Assembly: GCA_946811185.2 (NCBI GenBank)
Contig: OX328113.1
Location: forward strand, 21,799,521-21,863,520
From: Hippopus hippopus
Lineage: Eukaryota; Mollusca; Bivalvia; Cardiida; Cardiidae
DNA: 64,000 nucleotides
Reading direction: 5' to 3'
The position numbers and the translations under genes are program-made. Numbering within the stretch: the first letter of the stretch is position 1; each line of letters begins with the position of its first letter. The notes beneath the pieces were generated by a model. It did not search any database. It had not been told where the DNA came from and saw nothing but the letters and a program-made list of their open reading frames with translations. This document shows, in pieces, positions 10,394 to 24,500 of the stretch.

Positions 10394-11670
10394 AAACAAG
10401 AGGGCCATGATGGCCCTGTATCACTCAAATGGCTAATAAGTAAAAACCCTACACGCAAAACATTACAATACTTGGCCAATTGGTTTGGAACTAGTAGACA
10501 TACAAAATTTTCTCTATAAAATCCCATGAGAAAGTTATGACCCCAGGGCAAAGCCATTTTTGACCACAGAGCTATAATTACTTGAATCCTGGTAGAGGTC
10601 CACAAGATATACATGTAGCCCCATACCAAATAATACAGGTCAAGAATGTGTGTTTTTAAACAATATTTTCAAAGTTTCCTCAATAAGAGGCTCTGTGAAA
10701 CATGAGACCACTGAGACAGGGCTTAATTTGGAAGCCCTAGTTCATATGGTTAGTAACAAGAAAATTTCTCAAGTTTTTGCTATATAAGCCCATGTAAAAC
10801 TTGAGACCACTGGGGTGGGTGCAAACTTGACCCCAGGGCTATAATTTGGGCCTTCTTGGTAGAGGCCGACTAGATAATGCTACATGCAAAATTCAGTAGC
10901 CCTAGGCCTTATGGGTAGGTACAACCAAATCTTTAAAGTTTTCCCTATATAGGCCCATGTAAAACTTGTGACCCACAGGGTGGGATCAAATTTGACCCTA
11001 GGGCTATAATTTGGGAAGTTTTAGTGGAGGCCCACTAGATAAAGCTACATGCAAAATCTGGTAGCCCTAGGCCTTATGGCTAGGTACAGGGAGATTTCTA
11101 AAGTTTTCTCTATATAAGCCCATGTAAAACTTGTGACCCCCGGGGTGAGGTCAAATTTGACCCCAGGGCTATAATTTGGGCACTCTTGGTAGATGCCCAT
11201 TAGATAAAGCTACATGCAAAAGTTGGTAGCCCTAGGCTTTATGGCTAGGTACAGGAAGATTTCTTAAGTTTTCCCTATTTAAGCCCATGATAAAACTTGT
11301 GACCCCTGGGACGGGGCCAATTTTGACCCCAGGGCTATAATTTGAAGAAACTTGATACAGGTTTACTAGATAAATCTACATGCCAAATTTGGTAGCCCTA
11401 GGCCTTATGGTTTCAGACAAGAAGATTTTCAAAGATTTCCAATATTTTTCAGTTTTGTTGCCATGGCAACCACAGTTTTTGAAGGAATCAAATTCTTTCA
11501 AGAAATTCTGAAGAGGACCATGGCAGGATCATTTCTGTGAAGTTTCATCAAAATTGGATGGGTTAGTTTCAGAGAAAAAGATGTTTGAAATAAAAGTTAA
11601 CGCACGCACAGATGCACGACAGACACTGGGCCATGACATAAGCCCACTGGCCTTTGGCCAGTGGAGCTAA
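10394..11670 (-). mobile_element. Hairpin-ended repeat (AGCTCCACTGG type), 1.28 kb
   Basis: Read on the minus strand it starts TTAGCTCCACTGGCC with a CTGGCC/GGCCAG hairpin and ends with GGGCCATCATGGCCC then TCTTGTTT. The middle repeats a unit of about 165 bp (GCCCATGTAAAACTTGTGACC ... ATAATTTGGG ... GTAGCCCTAGGCCTTATGG) at least four times. Related copies: 34857-35458, 35466-37605, 61629-62761. Confidence 0.75.
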
Positions 11671-12440
11671 AAAAGAAAAAAATGCCTCTGTACCCAATAC
11701 AATTGTGAAATGTACAGTATGAGCATGTAACTAAATACACTTAAGACAGTAACTTTTTAAAGCCCCCAATAGCAGCCAAAAGTACTCAATGGGGAAAATG
11801 TTAAAATGCATTTAAATTTAAACGATACAATCTAAAAGTATAGAAATTACTGTGAAGATGACAGTCTGTTATTGTACGTTCTGTCCAAATGTTGGTCGCT
11901 GGCAGAAAAATAAATTTTAAAAGGTCAAAAGTTGTCGGGTAGCTCCATCTTTTGTTTACTTTTTACCTGGTTTACCTGTTTACAGTGTTTACTTTTGGCA
12001 GCTATTGGGACTTTAAATTTCTGGCCATTGTTTTTCTATTAATTCAACCATCTGATGCTCTACTTAAAAAATACTGAGCGAAGGCATGAACTCAGCAGAC
12101 CATATGTCAAGTTATAAAGGCATGGGCACAGGTTCTAAATAATAAAATGAATACATACGAATGCCACAAGTGAACAGAAACAAAAAGAGAAGAAAAATAA
12201 GGAAAACCTGCTTATAAAAAATAGAGAACACAGGGGTGTGATTGATGAAATATGAGAGAGGAGATAAATTTCCTACCCTACCCCCCCCCCCACATACTTC
12301 ACTAAATACATCGTTTCTGAGCAGATCCTCTTGAGTTCGGACAGTTTTGCAATTTCAGTTCAAGCTTCATAAGGAGGAAATACTCAGAAAGGAGTAAAAA
12401 TCACAGCCCTGATTGAATATAAGGCCTAAATTTTCATTGC
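11671..12440. other. Region downstream of TXNDC5 (probable 3' UTR plus flank)
   Basis: No gene or clear repeat. A run of ten C's lies near 12281-12290. The TXNDC5 3' UTR must extend into this area, but I found no convincing poly(A) signal on the minus strand. Confidence 0.4.
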
Positions 12441-12442
12441 TG

Positions 12443-12586
12443 TTACAGCTCTCCACCATGCCCTGCCAGATTTTTCAATTGATGACTCAAATAACTCTTC
12501 ATCGCAGCAAAAGTTTTCTCCCCTGTATATAATCCTACAAATTTTCCATTGTTGTAGAGACGCAGTTTGGGTAAGTTGTCCTTCAC
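12443..12586 (-). CDS. TXNDC5: TXNDC5 last coding exon: C-terminus of Trx domain 4
   Basis: 47 codons plus TAA. VKDNLPKLRLYNNGKFVGLY keeps the cis-proline (NLPKL), as in a thioredoxin fold. The end ...NLAGHGGEL retains Glu-Leu but lacks the basic-acidic pair of a canonical ER retrieval signal. Confidence 0.9.
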   Translation of the reverse strand: MKDNLPKLRLYNNGKFVGLYTGEKTFAAMKSYLSHQLKNLAGHGGEL

Positions 12587-15500
12587 CTGTGTAGGAAAGA
12601 ATTACGGTAGGACATTAACTCTCTACCAAATGACAAAATTTTAGACTAGTTCAATTTGAAGGTATCTGCAGACAATTACTTATAAAATTTGACTCAAATG
12701 ATTGATTTTGTTTTTGACAGATTAGAAAATATTGTGGGAAAAGGAGAAAATGCTGGTTACCAGTATTTTCTCCTTTTCCCACAATGTTTTCAAAGGCTTT
12801 CTCAAGGACGTTAAAACTTGGGATGTGTGGTAAAGAATGAAGGCTTTATCCTTTAGCAATCAACCCAACATTTTAAAAACCTTGTAGAAAAAAGCTGTTT
12901 AATATTATGACTTCCTGAATTCCTCAGGGATGAACATATACACCATGAATTAAATCAGTCTTTTGTTCAATATTTTGGCCACTGCCTATTTCATGAGTTT
13001 TGAGCCACTGAATCCAAGGTAAACAGCATTTTCTCCTTTTCCCACAATGTTGTCTACCCTTTATATGGCAATTCCCACCTCTGAACCACATTTTATTCAA
13101 CAGCTGCAAATGCTTTTAAAATAAACAAGCCTTAAGCCTTTACCAAACAAGCCCTAGTATTAACGATCCTGAAAAAGAAGGCTTTTGAAAACATTGTAGG
13201 AAAAGGAGAAAAGGCTGGTAACCAGCACTTTTTCCTTTTCCTACAATGTTTTCTACTCTTACTGAGGCAAAGTTTGCCATTTTGGTCACCTTCAATTTAT
13301 CATCGGCAAATGCTTTGGATTTTGGCAAGTCCAAAATTGTTTCCTGTGGGAAGGAGTTGCAGTAGGTTGTCTGGTAAAGAACTAAAATATAAACAAAAAG
13401 AATTAAAAACGCTTACATTCTCTGTGTCACAGGTCTGTTTGTTTTTACCACAGTTGACAACAGCAATCATTATTTCTGGTTCATTGAAAGTGTCCGCAAT
13501 CTCTTCTAGAACTGTGGATATCTCTTTGCAGCTTTCGCATCTATGGGAGTAAAATAAAAGTTGGTGAAAGGAGATGAAATACCAGAAAGACTCTTACCAA
13601 TTTCTAAAGAGATGGAACCAAGAATTAATGACTGAATAGCTCCTTTTAAAATGGCTCCTTTCCTAACAACATCTTGGAATTTCTCTATTTTCAATAGTTT
13701 TTAAAGGCCTTGATGATAAAAATAAGGTGTGCTAGGTTCAAAAGAATTGAACCAGAATGTGGACTTGTTTTTAGTCAAAAAATGAAATTATTAGCTGCTT
13801 TGATTTCTTTAAAAGTCTCTCCAAGTTGATAAAAAATTAGCCTGTATGCTGTTGGGACACTTTAGTTTAGACTTTAGATCTCTTTAATTTGCATCCATTA
13901 TGAAAGAAGTTTCTGTGGTTTATACCAATCACTCTTAATGATTGCTTCCTAACCTTCACTTTCCTGGTACTTTCACTATGATGTGGTTGGTTGCAAAATC
14001 TGACCCTGGTTTTGATGTCAGAACATCTTTTGAGAGAGGCCAACATTCTACCTGTACACCACAGTCTCCCAGATGGTGTTGGTTTGACCCTTTACTACAC
14101 AAATCCGACTTTTAACAACCCTGACAAAGATTTTCTCCTTTTCACTTAAAAGTTTTCCAAAGCCTTCTCTGTCATGGTTGTTAAAAGTCGGGTTTGTGTG
14201 TCATTCTCATTCTGTCACAATATTTTAAATGTGGTCGTCTGCAAGATGAAAAAAAAGGTTCTGAGACATGGCAAGGAAAAAAGGGCCAAAGACTCACTTA
14301 TCATCTGCAAACATAATGAAGGTCAAATCATCTGCGATCGCCTCCTTAAAATCTTCATCAGTCAAAATTACAACACCCTGAAAGAAATATCAGTTAACCT
14401 TTATATGCTTGTAAACCAGTGTGTAATTTAAACTTTCAACTTTTGCATGCCCATAAATAATACACAACTAACAACCCCTTTCTCTCCTGTTGCTCTATCA
14501 CTAGACCAGCGAAAAGTTAGCTCCTCTGATAGTTGACTAATCAAACTGAACCCAGAGGTACAAAATGCCATGGTAGGAGAGCTTTGACTAAAAATTAAGT
14601 CAACCTGGTTGAAAACTGTTGGTGGACAAGAGGAAAAATTAATGCATCTATAGACAGACAGACTGATAAGCAAGCAGGGCCTGTGTTCACCAATCATTCT
14701 TAATTTCATTCTGATTGTTATTCTAGATTCAAGACAGTAGCACAAATTCTGATTGGCTAAAACATCAGGTTTAGCCAATCAGAAGGTTTAGCCAATCAGA
14801 AGTTGTGTTACTTTCAAATTTAGAAAAATCTTGAAAATCAGAACATTTTTAAAATTGGCTGGTGAATACAGACCCTTATTCAAGCATTGGAAGTCGTCAG
14901 CTGCCAATTTGTTTCAGAAAGTTTTGGGTTGAGCTCAAAAAGGGTGTTTAATGTATCTCAAAAAAGTTGAATCTTGCTATTTGTAAACTTTCTGCTTGTC
15001 CATGAACCTTTCTACCTCATGATTCATTTGGTTGTTAAATAGGAATCGCAAACAGGAATCCTTGTATAAAGCAAGTTTTAGTGATTTGTGCCTTGACATC
15101 TCTGGGTAATTTTTCCATCATGTTATACTTATAGAAATATAGCTAATATATAGAAAGAGCTGTCCACTTGGCTTTTTGCTTGTGCTGGTCTCATTTGTTT
15201 GTCCATTTCCTGTTGATGTTCAAGACAGATCTATTTGGTCTAGGCAGATCTAGAATCTGGCTAAATTCCTATCTGGCCTATGACATATTTATGGATCCAT
15301 AAGTATCATGTCATGGCTTGCTTGGTATAAATAATAATGCATCACAGAGATGCATTACAGTCCTTTTTTACGAGAGGGCAACTGAAATAGTGTTGTAACA
15401 TTTTACACCTACAAATTCAAGACCTTCCTCTTTCTTTTCAACCTCCTCTTCCTCTTTCTCTTGTTTGGCTCCCAACTCCTTTAACATACTCTCTACATAG

Positions 15501-18500
15501 CCCTTTAGACTGTCTAAGTCCCTGGCCCCTCTGTATGCCCCTTTCTGGAAAAAAAATGAAAAGAGAAAAAGATGAAAATGAGTACATAATTTTTCCTTTA
15601 TACATCTGCACGCTTACAATTATCTAATAGAGAAATAGATGGAAATGAACATTTTACCAACCTAAAAAATTTTGGACTAGATCAAGTTGATAGCATTTTA
15701 CAGACAACAAAATAAATGTAGCTCATATTATGATTTCTGTCTTTGATTGGGTAAAAAACATTGTGGGAAAAGGAGAAACTGCTGATTACCAGCAGTTTCT
15801 CCTTTTCCCACAATGTTTTTTAAAGTTTTTCTTCAAAAGGTCATTAAAACTCAGGATGATGTGGTAGGGGTTTTAGGAGTGGACACATTTGAAAATAGAA
15901 TTAGCTACTTTTCTGTCTGCAACATTTCTTCATGGCACTTCACGGAGTTTTTACAACCCTAGAGAAAGAGGTTTCTGAAAACATTGGAAGAAAGAAGAAA
16001 AATGTGATAACCTGCATTTTGTCATTTTCCTACTGTGGTACATTTATTTTATTGTCTGCTCAGTGCTTTAAACATGAATTTATTCTAAAATTTTGTCATC
16101 TGGCAAAAGTTTAAGTAGAGAACAACATTTGCCAAAATAATCAACTACTTTGAGACATTTTTTTCTTTATTATCTTCAATTTAATTTTGTTATTTGAATG
16201 GACAATCAAGTTCTCTCTGACTTTTGGTACATAATCTATACTGAAAATTTGTTCTTTCCTGATTTGTTTTCTTTTCTAATTAAAATCATGTCTATATCTG
16301 ATCAAAGTTTTGTTTCTGAAAAAATTAATAATCTTCAGAGAAGAGAAACAATTGGTATATACATACATTTTCTCCCTCAGAAAAAAAGAGTAGTGTTGGA
16401 TACCCAGATACACTGTTCTTGCCACAGATTTTTCTATTAGAGGTACAGTCTACCTGTAAAATGATAGAAACACTTTTCTCATCAACTCTTGGCAATAAAT
16501 CAGCAACAGACAATTTTAGAAGCATCCTTACAAAACAGGAATAATGATCATGAATAAGGATATAATAAACTAATGCATGTAATCATTATAAGCAATTTCT
16601 CCCTTTTGCTGGAATGTTTTCAACAAAGATCTACTACAACAAGCATTCTGATAGTATTGCATAGCAATACCCAGTCCCCTACTGGCCGTATATATCGCTG
16701 GCACAACTAGGTCCCATACATAGAATGAAAAAGCAACTTGACAGATTTCAAATTTCATAATCCATTTTCACAAAATTTTTACAGAGACATCAAGATTATA
16801 TTTTAATTTGTGACATATAGGAATATGAAATCTAAAATGATGCAACAGAAAAAAATGAATGACGGTGAGTATGACAGAAGGAACGGTATGCTACTATGAG
16901 TTACCTAGGACCCACCTCGGGGAGGATCTATATATGGGTGTGCATGCAATGGTGGTAAATTCACATACCAAAACACAGCTAAATATCTGCCAGCGTTTAG
17001 AAAAAAAGTCGGGAAAACTGTTTTTTCAGTGAAATTTTCTAAGTCCAAAGCCCGTAATTTCGTCAAAAACCAGTGGACCGGAACAAAACTCGAACTTGAT
17101 CTGTAACTCATGGTGGTTGACTTACACACCGAAAGTCAGCTCAGTATCTGCCAGCGTTTAGAAAAAAAGTCCGAAAAACTGTTTTTTCGGTGAAAATTTA
17201 TAAGTCCAAGGCCCGTAATTTCGTCAAAAATCAGTGGACTGGAACAAAACTCAAATCTGATCTGTAACTCATAGTGGTTGACTTACACACCGAAAATCAG
17301 ACCAATATCTGCCAGCGTTTAGAAAAAAAGTACGGAAAACTGATTTGCTGGAGGACTGACGGACAGACGGAGTGCAAACCCAAAGTCCCCTTTGGCTTCA
17401 TCGGTAGGGGACTAAATGTCCTATATGTTGTATTTCTCTTAAATGAAATACATGTATGTTTAAACTGAAGATCTACTGCAAATGAAAGCAGCTGTCTGCA
17501 GGAGCTAATGAGTTACAATAAAAAGTCCAAACATATGTGACAGAAAAAAAACAAGAGGCCTATGAGGACTTCGGTTCCTCTACCGGCAGTTGCTGACCTG
17601 AGGGAATCAACTCATAACAAAACCACAGCCTGTTATACTCATCCAAATTCAGTTTCTCCATTTCACACGATGTTTTCAAAAGCCTTATTCCTCACAGAGG
17701 TTAAAATAACTGTGTGCTAAAGAGTAACACTACAAGACTAAGAACCTTTACCACTACAAAGACATAGTATTTAATGCTACAGGATGGGCAATTACTTCTT
17801 TTCCAGCTATGTTTGCAAGAGAATACAAAAATCCTTTTGTTCGCTTTACAATCACATTCACTATTTGTTATCAAATATTTATATATCAGAAATTAAACTG
17901 TCCTGTTGCATTACAGTGATTGTTATTATTTTCAAAAAAGAATGAAAATCTTACCTTTGCAATTTTGACATCAGACTCCGCCTCCATTTCTTTTGCTAAG
18001 TCTGACCAAGTAGGAGCCAGCCTTTTACAATGTCCACACCAGGGGGCATAAAACTTTACAAAATGGTACCCGGTGCTCACATGACTTTCAAATGTGTCAT
18101 CTGTCAATGTATATAAACCATTTTCTACTTCTGGTTCCTGTTTTGGTGCTGCACTGTCTGGTACCTTTCCATCTACAGATGTTTTTTTCTCCTCAGATTC
18201 AGGACTGGTCATTTTCTTAACAAACCCTGACAGGGAACCAATATCTCTTCCACCATTGTACTCTTCACTCTGAAGGAAACAATAGATACCAGCCATACCA
18301 CAGGCGAGGTAGATGTCTAAATTGAAAGTAAATATGTGGCTAAAATCATGAGATTTGTCTTTGACAGCTTTTAAAAATTCCATAAAAGGTGAAAATTTTC
18401 AACTTTTCCTACAATGTTTTCAAACTATTTTTTCCTTTGTGTATTTTCAATGTGGGATTGTTTGGTCATGGGTTAGTTTTAATATTTATTGTCAAACTCT

Positions 18501-21500
18501 GCATGTCTTACTGAGATCCTAACTCTAAAAGAATAAGAAGGGAAGTTTAATACTTTGCAAAAATCAGGGCTATCATTTGAGCCTATTAGTCAATCAGTAA
18601 TATGTAAGAAACAACTTAATAATTTGAATTCATGGATATCATCTAAATTTTTTTGAAGAGGGACCGCTATACGATGAAACATATAACATATCAAAATTTC
18701 ATCATGAGAGGTTCTTTGAATTTTGTTCATGTTAGTCTATGTATAAACTTAGTTGCTCCTGTGAGCTTAAAACAAACCTTTTGTCCATCAGTAAACCACA
18801 AGAGAGTGGGGTAGCCTCGCACAGAGTATCTTGTACACACAGATGTATGCTTTGTGCAGTCCACCTGGTAAAATAAAGTATATTCATTAGTGCAGTCCAC
18901 CTGATAGAATAAAGAATATTCACTACAATCAAACCTTGTTTGAAATCATTTTCAGGACAATGTTCCCTTTCAAAGTAAATGCCTTTATCCCAGCCAAGCT
19001 GAGCCTACCTCCACCTATAATAGACTGGGCTTGAAATCCAAGGGTGGCTGTTCAATTTCCACCTCGACTAAATTTTTTCAGAGGGTAGATGATAATCATA
19101 GCTACAGGATTCAATATATCCTCTCTCCTACTAACCTTCTACATGTACTAGTATATACTATACAGGTGAAATTTTGTAGGCAGCACTTTGAAAGATCCAA
19201 ATGGACAAAAAAAAATTACCAAAAATTCCATTAATCCATACATATGATGTTTACTTCAGCACATCTATATGAAGACATTTTGAAACAAAAATATTTTGTT
19301 CTTTCCTTTCAGCTATCATTTTCTATAAACCTTTATAACACTAAGTCTGCTTTGTAAATGAGATGTAAAATTAATTAGTGGCTGTAGACAGAACCCGCCT
19401 GCAGCAATTAAAGGCTGTAATTACACCACAATATTTCATAAATATTCTGGACAATGTAAATCCAAGATCAAAATGCATTGTTCTGTACAGTCTGATCTTG
19501 ATCTGAACAGTCCTTGTTTTGTGTTAAACACAGTTTTCAAGATTATTTTAGTTATTCTGTAGCAACCAGTACACCTGTCCAGACTTTCCAGCAGTTTTTT
19601 AACAGTTCTGCTAACAATTTTTTTCCAGGCCTTTGGCTGCTTTCCAACATAATCTTTGTGAAAACTGTCAAAATGGCTATTATTAATCCTTGGAAAGAAT
19701 TTGAAGAATCCCAGCTGGGTAATCAATCCAGCAACCCCTGGGTTCAAGCTCTGTCAGTTACCTGCAGAGCTACCAGGCTTAGCATCTCTGAACAGATTAT
19801 ACCAAAACTACCTACAAAAGTTTCTTTAATTGCTCTAAAATGCAAGGAGATAATGCCTCCTTATGGAGTGAGGTGTTAACATATGTGCAGATACAACTTT
19901 TTAACCCCTACCTTTGAAAGTGTGCAAAAATATTGTGGTAGAAGGAGCAGCTGTATGTAACATACAAATTGCTTCTTTTTCCATAATATTTTCAACACAG
20001 TTGAAAAAGGTGTTCTCCATTCATTCAAATTTTATTCTTAGTGTAACTTGTTCACTTTTGTAAGGATCTTTCACCCTTAACCACACAATCCAGTGTTTTA
20101 CCAACTCTGGAGAAGAACGCTTTAAAAACTGGTAATAAGCATTTTCTCCTTTTCCCACGACATTTTCTGCCATTTAAAGTAAAATCCCATCATTAAAGCC
20201 AAATCCAATTTGTTGTATGTAATTGCTTTCAACTTGAGAAAAAATTATGTTGTCTAATAAAGAGTTAGATAGCCACCACAAAAAAATAAACATGTACATG
20301 TAACTGCCTCAAAACAACTGGAAATTTTCACTTGTTTTGCTTTTGGGCAAATAAGGTAAAAACATATTTAATATTTTTTTTTAGATTTTGACTTCCTCAA
20401 AATAATCAATAATTTAAATAAAAGTACATGTGCATGATCAAATATTGTGTATCTCTAAAAATATAGCTGTGCACAACAAACTTGATATGATTTGCCTTTG
20501 AAAGGGCTGAAAACATTGTCAGAAAAGGAGAAAGTGTGAGAAACTAGCATTTTCTTCTTTTGACGCAACATTTTCAAAGCTTTCTTCCATATTGTCATGA
20601 AAGAAATGGGATTGTTTGGTAACAGGTTAATTAAACTATGAACATATATTTCTTTTGGTAGATCACTTCTAAACATTACCGCGAAACGAAAAATAGCTGG
20701 TGACAAGCATTTTATCCTTTTGCCTTCGTATTTTCAAATCTTTTCATGTTTTAACTATTAAAGTGTCGAATAAACCCAATGGACATTTTCAGTGTAAAAC
20801 AAAACCAAGATAATTACAAATTGAAATTTGTTTTGCATATGGTAGTAAACATTGTGGAAAAAGGAGAAAATGCTAGTTACCAGCGTTTTCTTCTTTTCCC
20901 ACAATGTTTTCAAAAGGCTTTTTGTCTGCAGTGTTTCAGCAAAGTGGACAGTGTAGACCAAATCACAATCTATGTTTTGTGCAGTCTTATCTTGATCTAC
21001 ACTGGCCGCAAAGGCAACTTTAGTAGTAATAGGTACTATAACTCTTTACCAAACAACAAAATTATAGACTGGTCCAAATTGGAAGTTTTTGCAGACGACA
21101 GAATAAATGTGACTGAAAAATTGAAATTTGTTTTGCAAAGGGTAGTAAACATTGTGGAAAAAGGAGAAAATGCTGGTTACCAACATTTTCTCCTTTTCCC
21201 ACAATGTTTTCAAAAGGCTTCTTTCTAAGGGTCGTTACAAGTCGGGATTGTGTGGTAAAGAGTTAAGGGTCAAACCTTCTTTTATGTTGACTATCTGAAG
21301 TTAAGAGGATGTTTGCAAAGTAGCTGGCAGCTAAAGTTTCTTCGTTATGTCATGAGTTGACCTGTGACCCAATTTTTACCACTCACCTTAGCAATCGTTG
21401 CTTTGCCATCATCCTTTGTTTTTTCAGCAAGTTCTTTCCATGTGGGAGCCAGCCGATTACAATGTCCACACCATGGTGCGTAAAACTTCACAAAGTGATG

Positions 21501-24500
21501 TCCCTTGGTGATGTGATCATCAAAGTTGTCTTTTGTCAGCTCATAAAGACCATTTTCAGCCACTGCCTTTTCCTTTACAACTTCTGGTTTCTTATCTTCT
21601 TCTTGTTTAGGTTTTGCCTTGAAATATTAAAAGAATAAAAGTAAAGCTGGAGGCAATGTTTCTACATGTACCTATCTAAATGTAAGGCTGCTTGACTTTT
21701 TACCAGGACAAAATTTTAGACTCATCCATATTCAAAACACTTGCAGACGACAAATTAAGTTCAAACTAAATTATTGGATTTGTCGCTGAAAGGGTAGAAA
21801 ACATTGCAGGAAAAGGAGAAAATGCTGGTAAACACAATATTTTCAAAAGTCCTTTTCTTTGGAGTCACTAAAACTCGAGATTGTGTGGTAAAGGTTAACT
21901 CTTTACAAGATGACAACATTTTAGACTTGTCTAAGCTGAAAGCATTGAAGATGACAAATTTTATATCTGTAGCTCAAATGATAGGTCAAAAATGTCAATA
22001 GAAAAAATACTGGTCACATGCAATTTCTCATTTTCCCACAATGTTTTTTAAGCCTAGAAAAATGGACATATTACTCTATCAAATTAGTAAATTTGTGCAA
22101 AGTCGTTTTCTGTCTGGTAAATGAAAACAGTATGCTCCTGAAAGCCTGCACCAATATTGCGATGATTATTGAATAAATAATGTTTTTATGCAGACCACGC
22201 TTTCTAGAGTAATATTTGAGACTCTATTGTTAGATATCCAAAATAATCATAAGAATTACAAAATAAAAAGAAACATTTGACTCCAAAACACTTTATTACA
22301 AGGTAGAGCAAGAAACAAGTTCATCCATCATTCAAAGAAAGGTTTAACATGTATCAAACTCTAAGTCATATTAAATGAGCATTATTCATCATTTCATGTA
22401 TTTCAAGAATTTCGAGCAGTAGAGTTGGGAAAAATAACTTGGTTTGGGGAGTTTTTGGGGCCACATTTGGCTCCAAGTTTGGGATAGGAAAATCTTGCAC
22501 TTAGTTATGCAGGATACCTTTGGAGGAAAAGCTTTAATCAAAGCCAGCTGTCACTTAGTGTAACTCTGGTACTCTGAGTCAAATTTGCATATAATTATTG
22601 TTTAACACTTTTCTTTTTTTCAGAAAAAAAGAAAAGCTTTTATGAAAAAGTCTGATCAAGTATACATTCTTCTTTTTCTCATTTTAATACAACACAAGGG
22701 AGAAGATCACTTTGATAATTGAAACTTACTCAACAAACGTAATTACAATCTAATGTCTAATTATCTAATTATCTACCATTTCAGATATCCATATGGTTTA
22801 CCGTTTAAAAACACCCATCTATATCATCTGTTGCATAGCATGTATTTTCTGTCCTAATCTTGGTGGACAACTTTACAAGGTAATTAGCTGGTAACAGGTT
22901 GCTGCAAGGAGCTACAAGTTTCCCTCATATTTCTTTCAACTCATAGCAAAAGAAAGTTATTTGATTGGTGCGAGACTCTTTTTGAGAGTCCTGTGACAAA
23001 TAAACAGCTACTAAAAATACCTCAAAGTTTTGTTTTCCTATATTTTCAATTGCAAGATATGAGTCTAACTTTTCACATACAAGACTAACTGGTAAGAGGT
23101 ATTGGTCAAATATTGTTCAACTATGTATTTACCTGACCAAAACATTTCAGAGTTGTCAAATTTGAAAGCAACTGAAGACAATAATTAAAATGTTGCTCAA
23201 ATGATGGAATTTGTTTTTGATAGAACAGAAAACACTGTGTGAAAAGGAGAAAATGCTGGTTGCAAGCATTTTCTTATTTTCCAACAATTTTTTTTCCATT
23301 GTATTTTTCACCATGATTGTGAAAACATGGGATTGATATACATATGGTGTACAAAAACTTGAACTCAATCAATATCAACTAATGACAGACCAGCATCCAA
23401 CTAGGGCTGTCAATCCACTATCACATGTGGCAATTGGCAATGTAGGGTGTCGGATACTTAAAGGTCAGATTATTCTAGCCTCTCAGTAATGGCAGACCCC
23501 AGCTACAACAAAGATGAGCATGGATTAAAAAGTCACCATTTAGATACTACTTTTTGTCGCCACAAACTTTCACTTAACTCTTTACCACACGGCAAAATTT
23601 AAGACCTATCCAAATTGAAAGCATTTGCAGACGACAATTTCATAGTGGCTCAAATGACGCAACTTTTCTTTGATAGGGTAGAAAACTTTGTGGGATAAGG
23701 AGAAAATGCTGGTTACCAGCATTTTCTCCTTTTCCCACAATGTTTTCAAAAGGCCTCTTTTTCAGGGGCGTTAAAAGGCGTCATTGTGTGGTAAAGGGTT
23801 AATGAAAGAAAACTGTTGCCCGTTTTATCTTTTGCCGCAACTGGTGACAATGGCAATCTGCAACACAAACCCCTGTATAGGGTTAACCCTTTCCCTAACA
23901 AACCCGTGTTTTTACGTGTCTGTAGTAAAAGTTTTTTGAAAACACTGTGGGGAAAAGGAGAAATTGCTCGTTACGAGCAATTTCTCCTTTTCCCACAGTG
24001 TTTTCTACCCTATTGGAGAAATTTCCGTCATTTTTATCAAATGTAAAATTGTCGTCTGCATACTCTTTCAGTTCATAAGAGGCTAAAATTTGTTGTTTGG
24101 GAAAGGGTTAATACGCAAGTTTCCTTGTACAAGACTTACTATACATGTGAGCAGCACTCTGGAAACTGGAGGTTTTTAGACTAGTCCAAATTGAAAGTGT
24201 TTGCAGACGACAAAACAAAGGTGACTAAAGAACTGAAATTTGTTTTGAGTAGGGTAGAAAACATAGTGGGAAAAGGAGAAAATGCTGGTTACCAGCATTT
24301 TCTCATTTTCCCACTATGTTTTCATAAGCCTTCCTTCTTAGGGTTGTTAAAACTCGGGATTGTGTGGTAAAGGGATAATGCATCTCAATGATGCATAATA
24401 CCGAGCAAGCTACCACATAATTATGGATCGGAAACTCCATTATAGTCTAACAAACAACTGAATTTGGAAGCAGACTGGTCCTTTGAAATGCAGAAATTTG

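Noticed and set aside
14428..14778. 116-codon minus-strand frame in a TXNDC5 intron.
   Set aside because: Composition and lack of motifs fit chance; the frame includes a short tandem CCAATCAGAAG duplication.
20779..21228. Long open frames with the phrase [22 protein letters not shown], recurring over the window (also 40067-40510, 49850-50314, 60008-60295).
   Set aside because: They are translations of the family A palindrome; the same phrase appears on both strands because the DNA is self-complementary. No gene.
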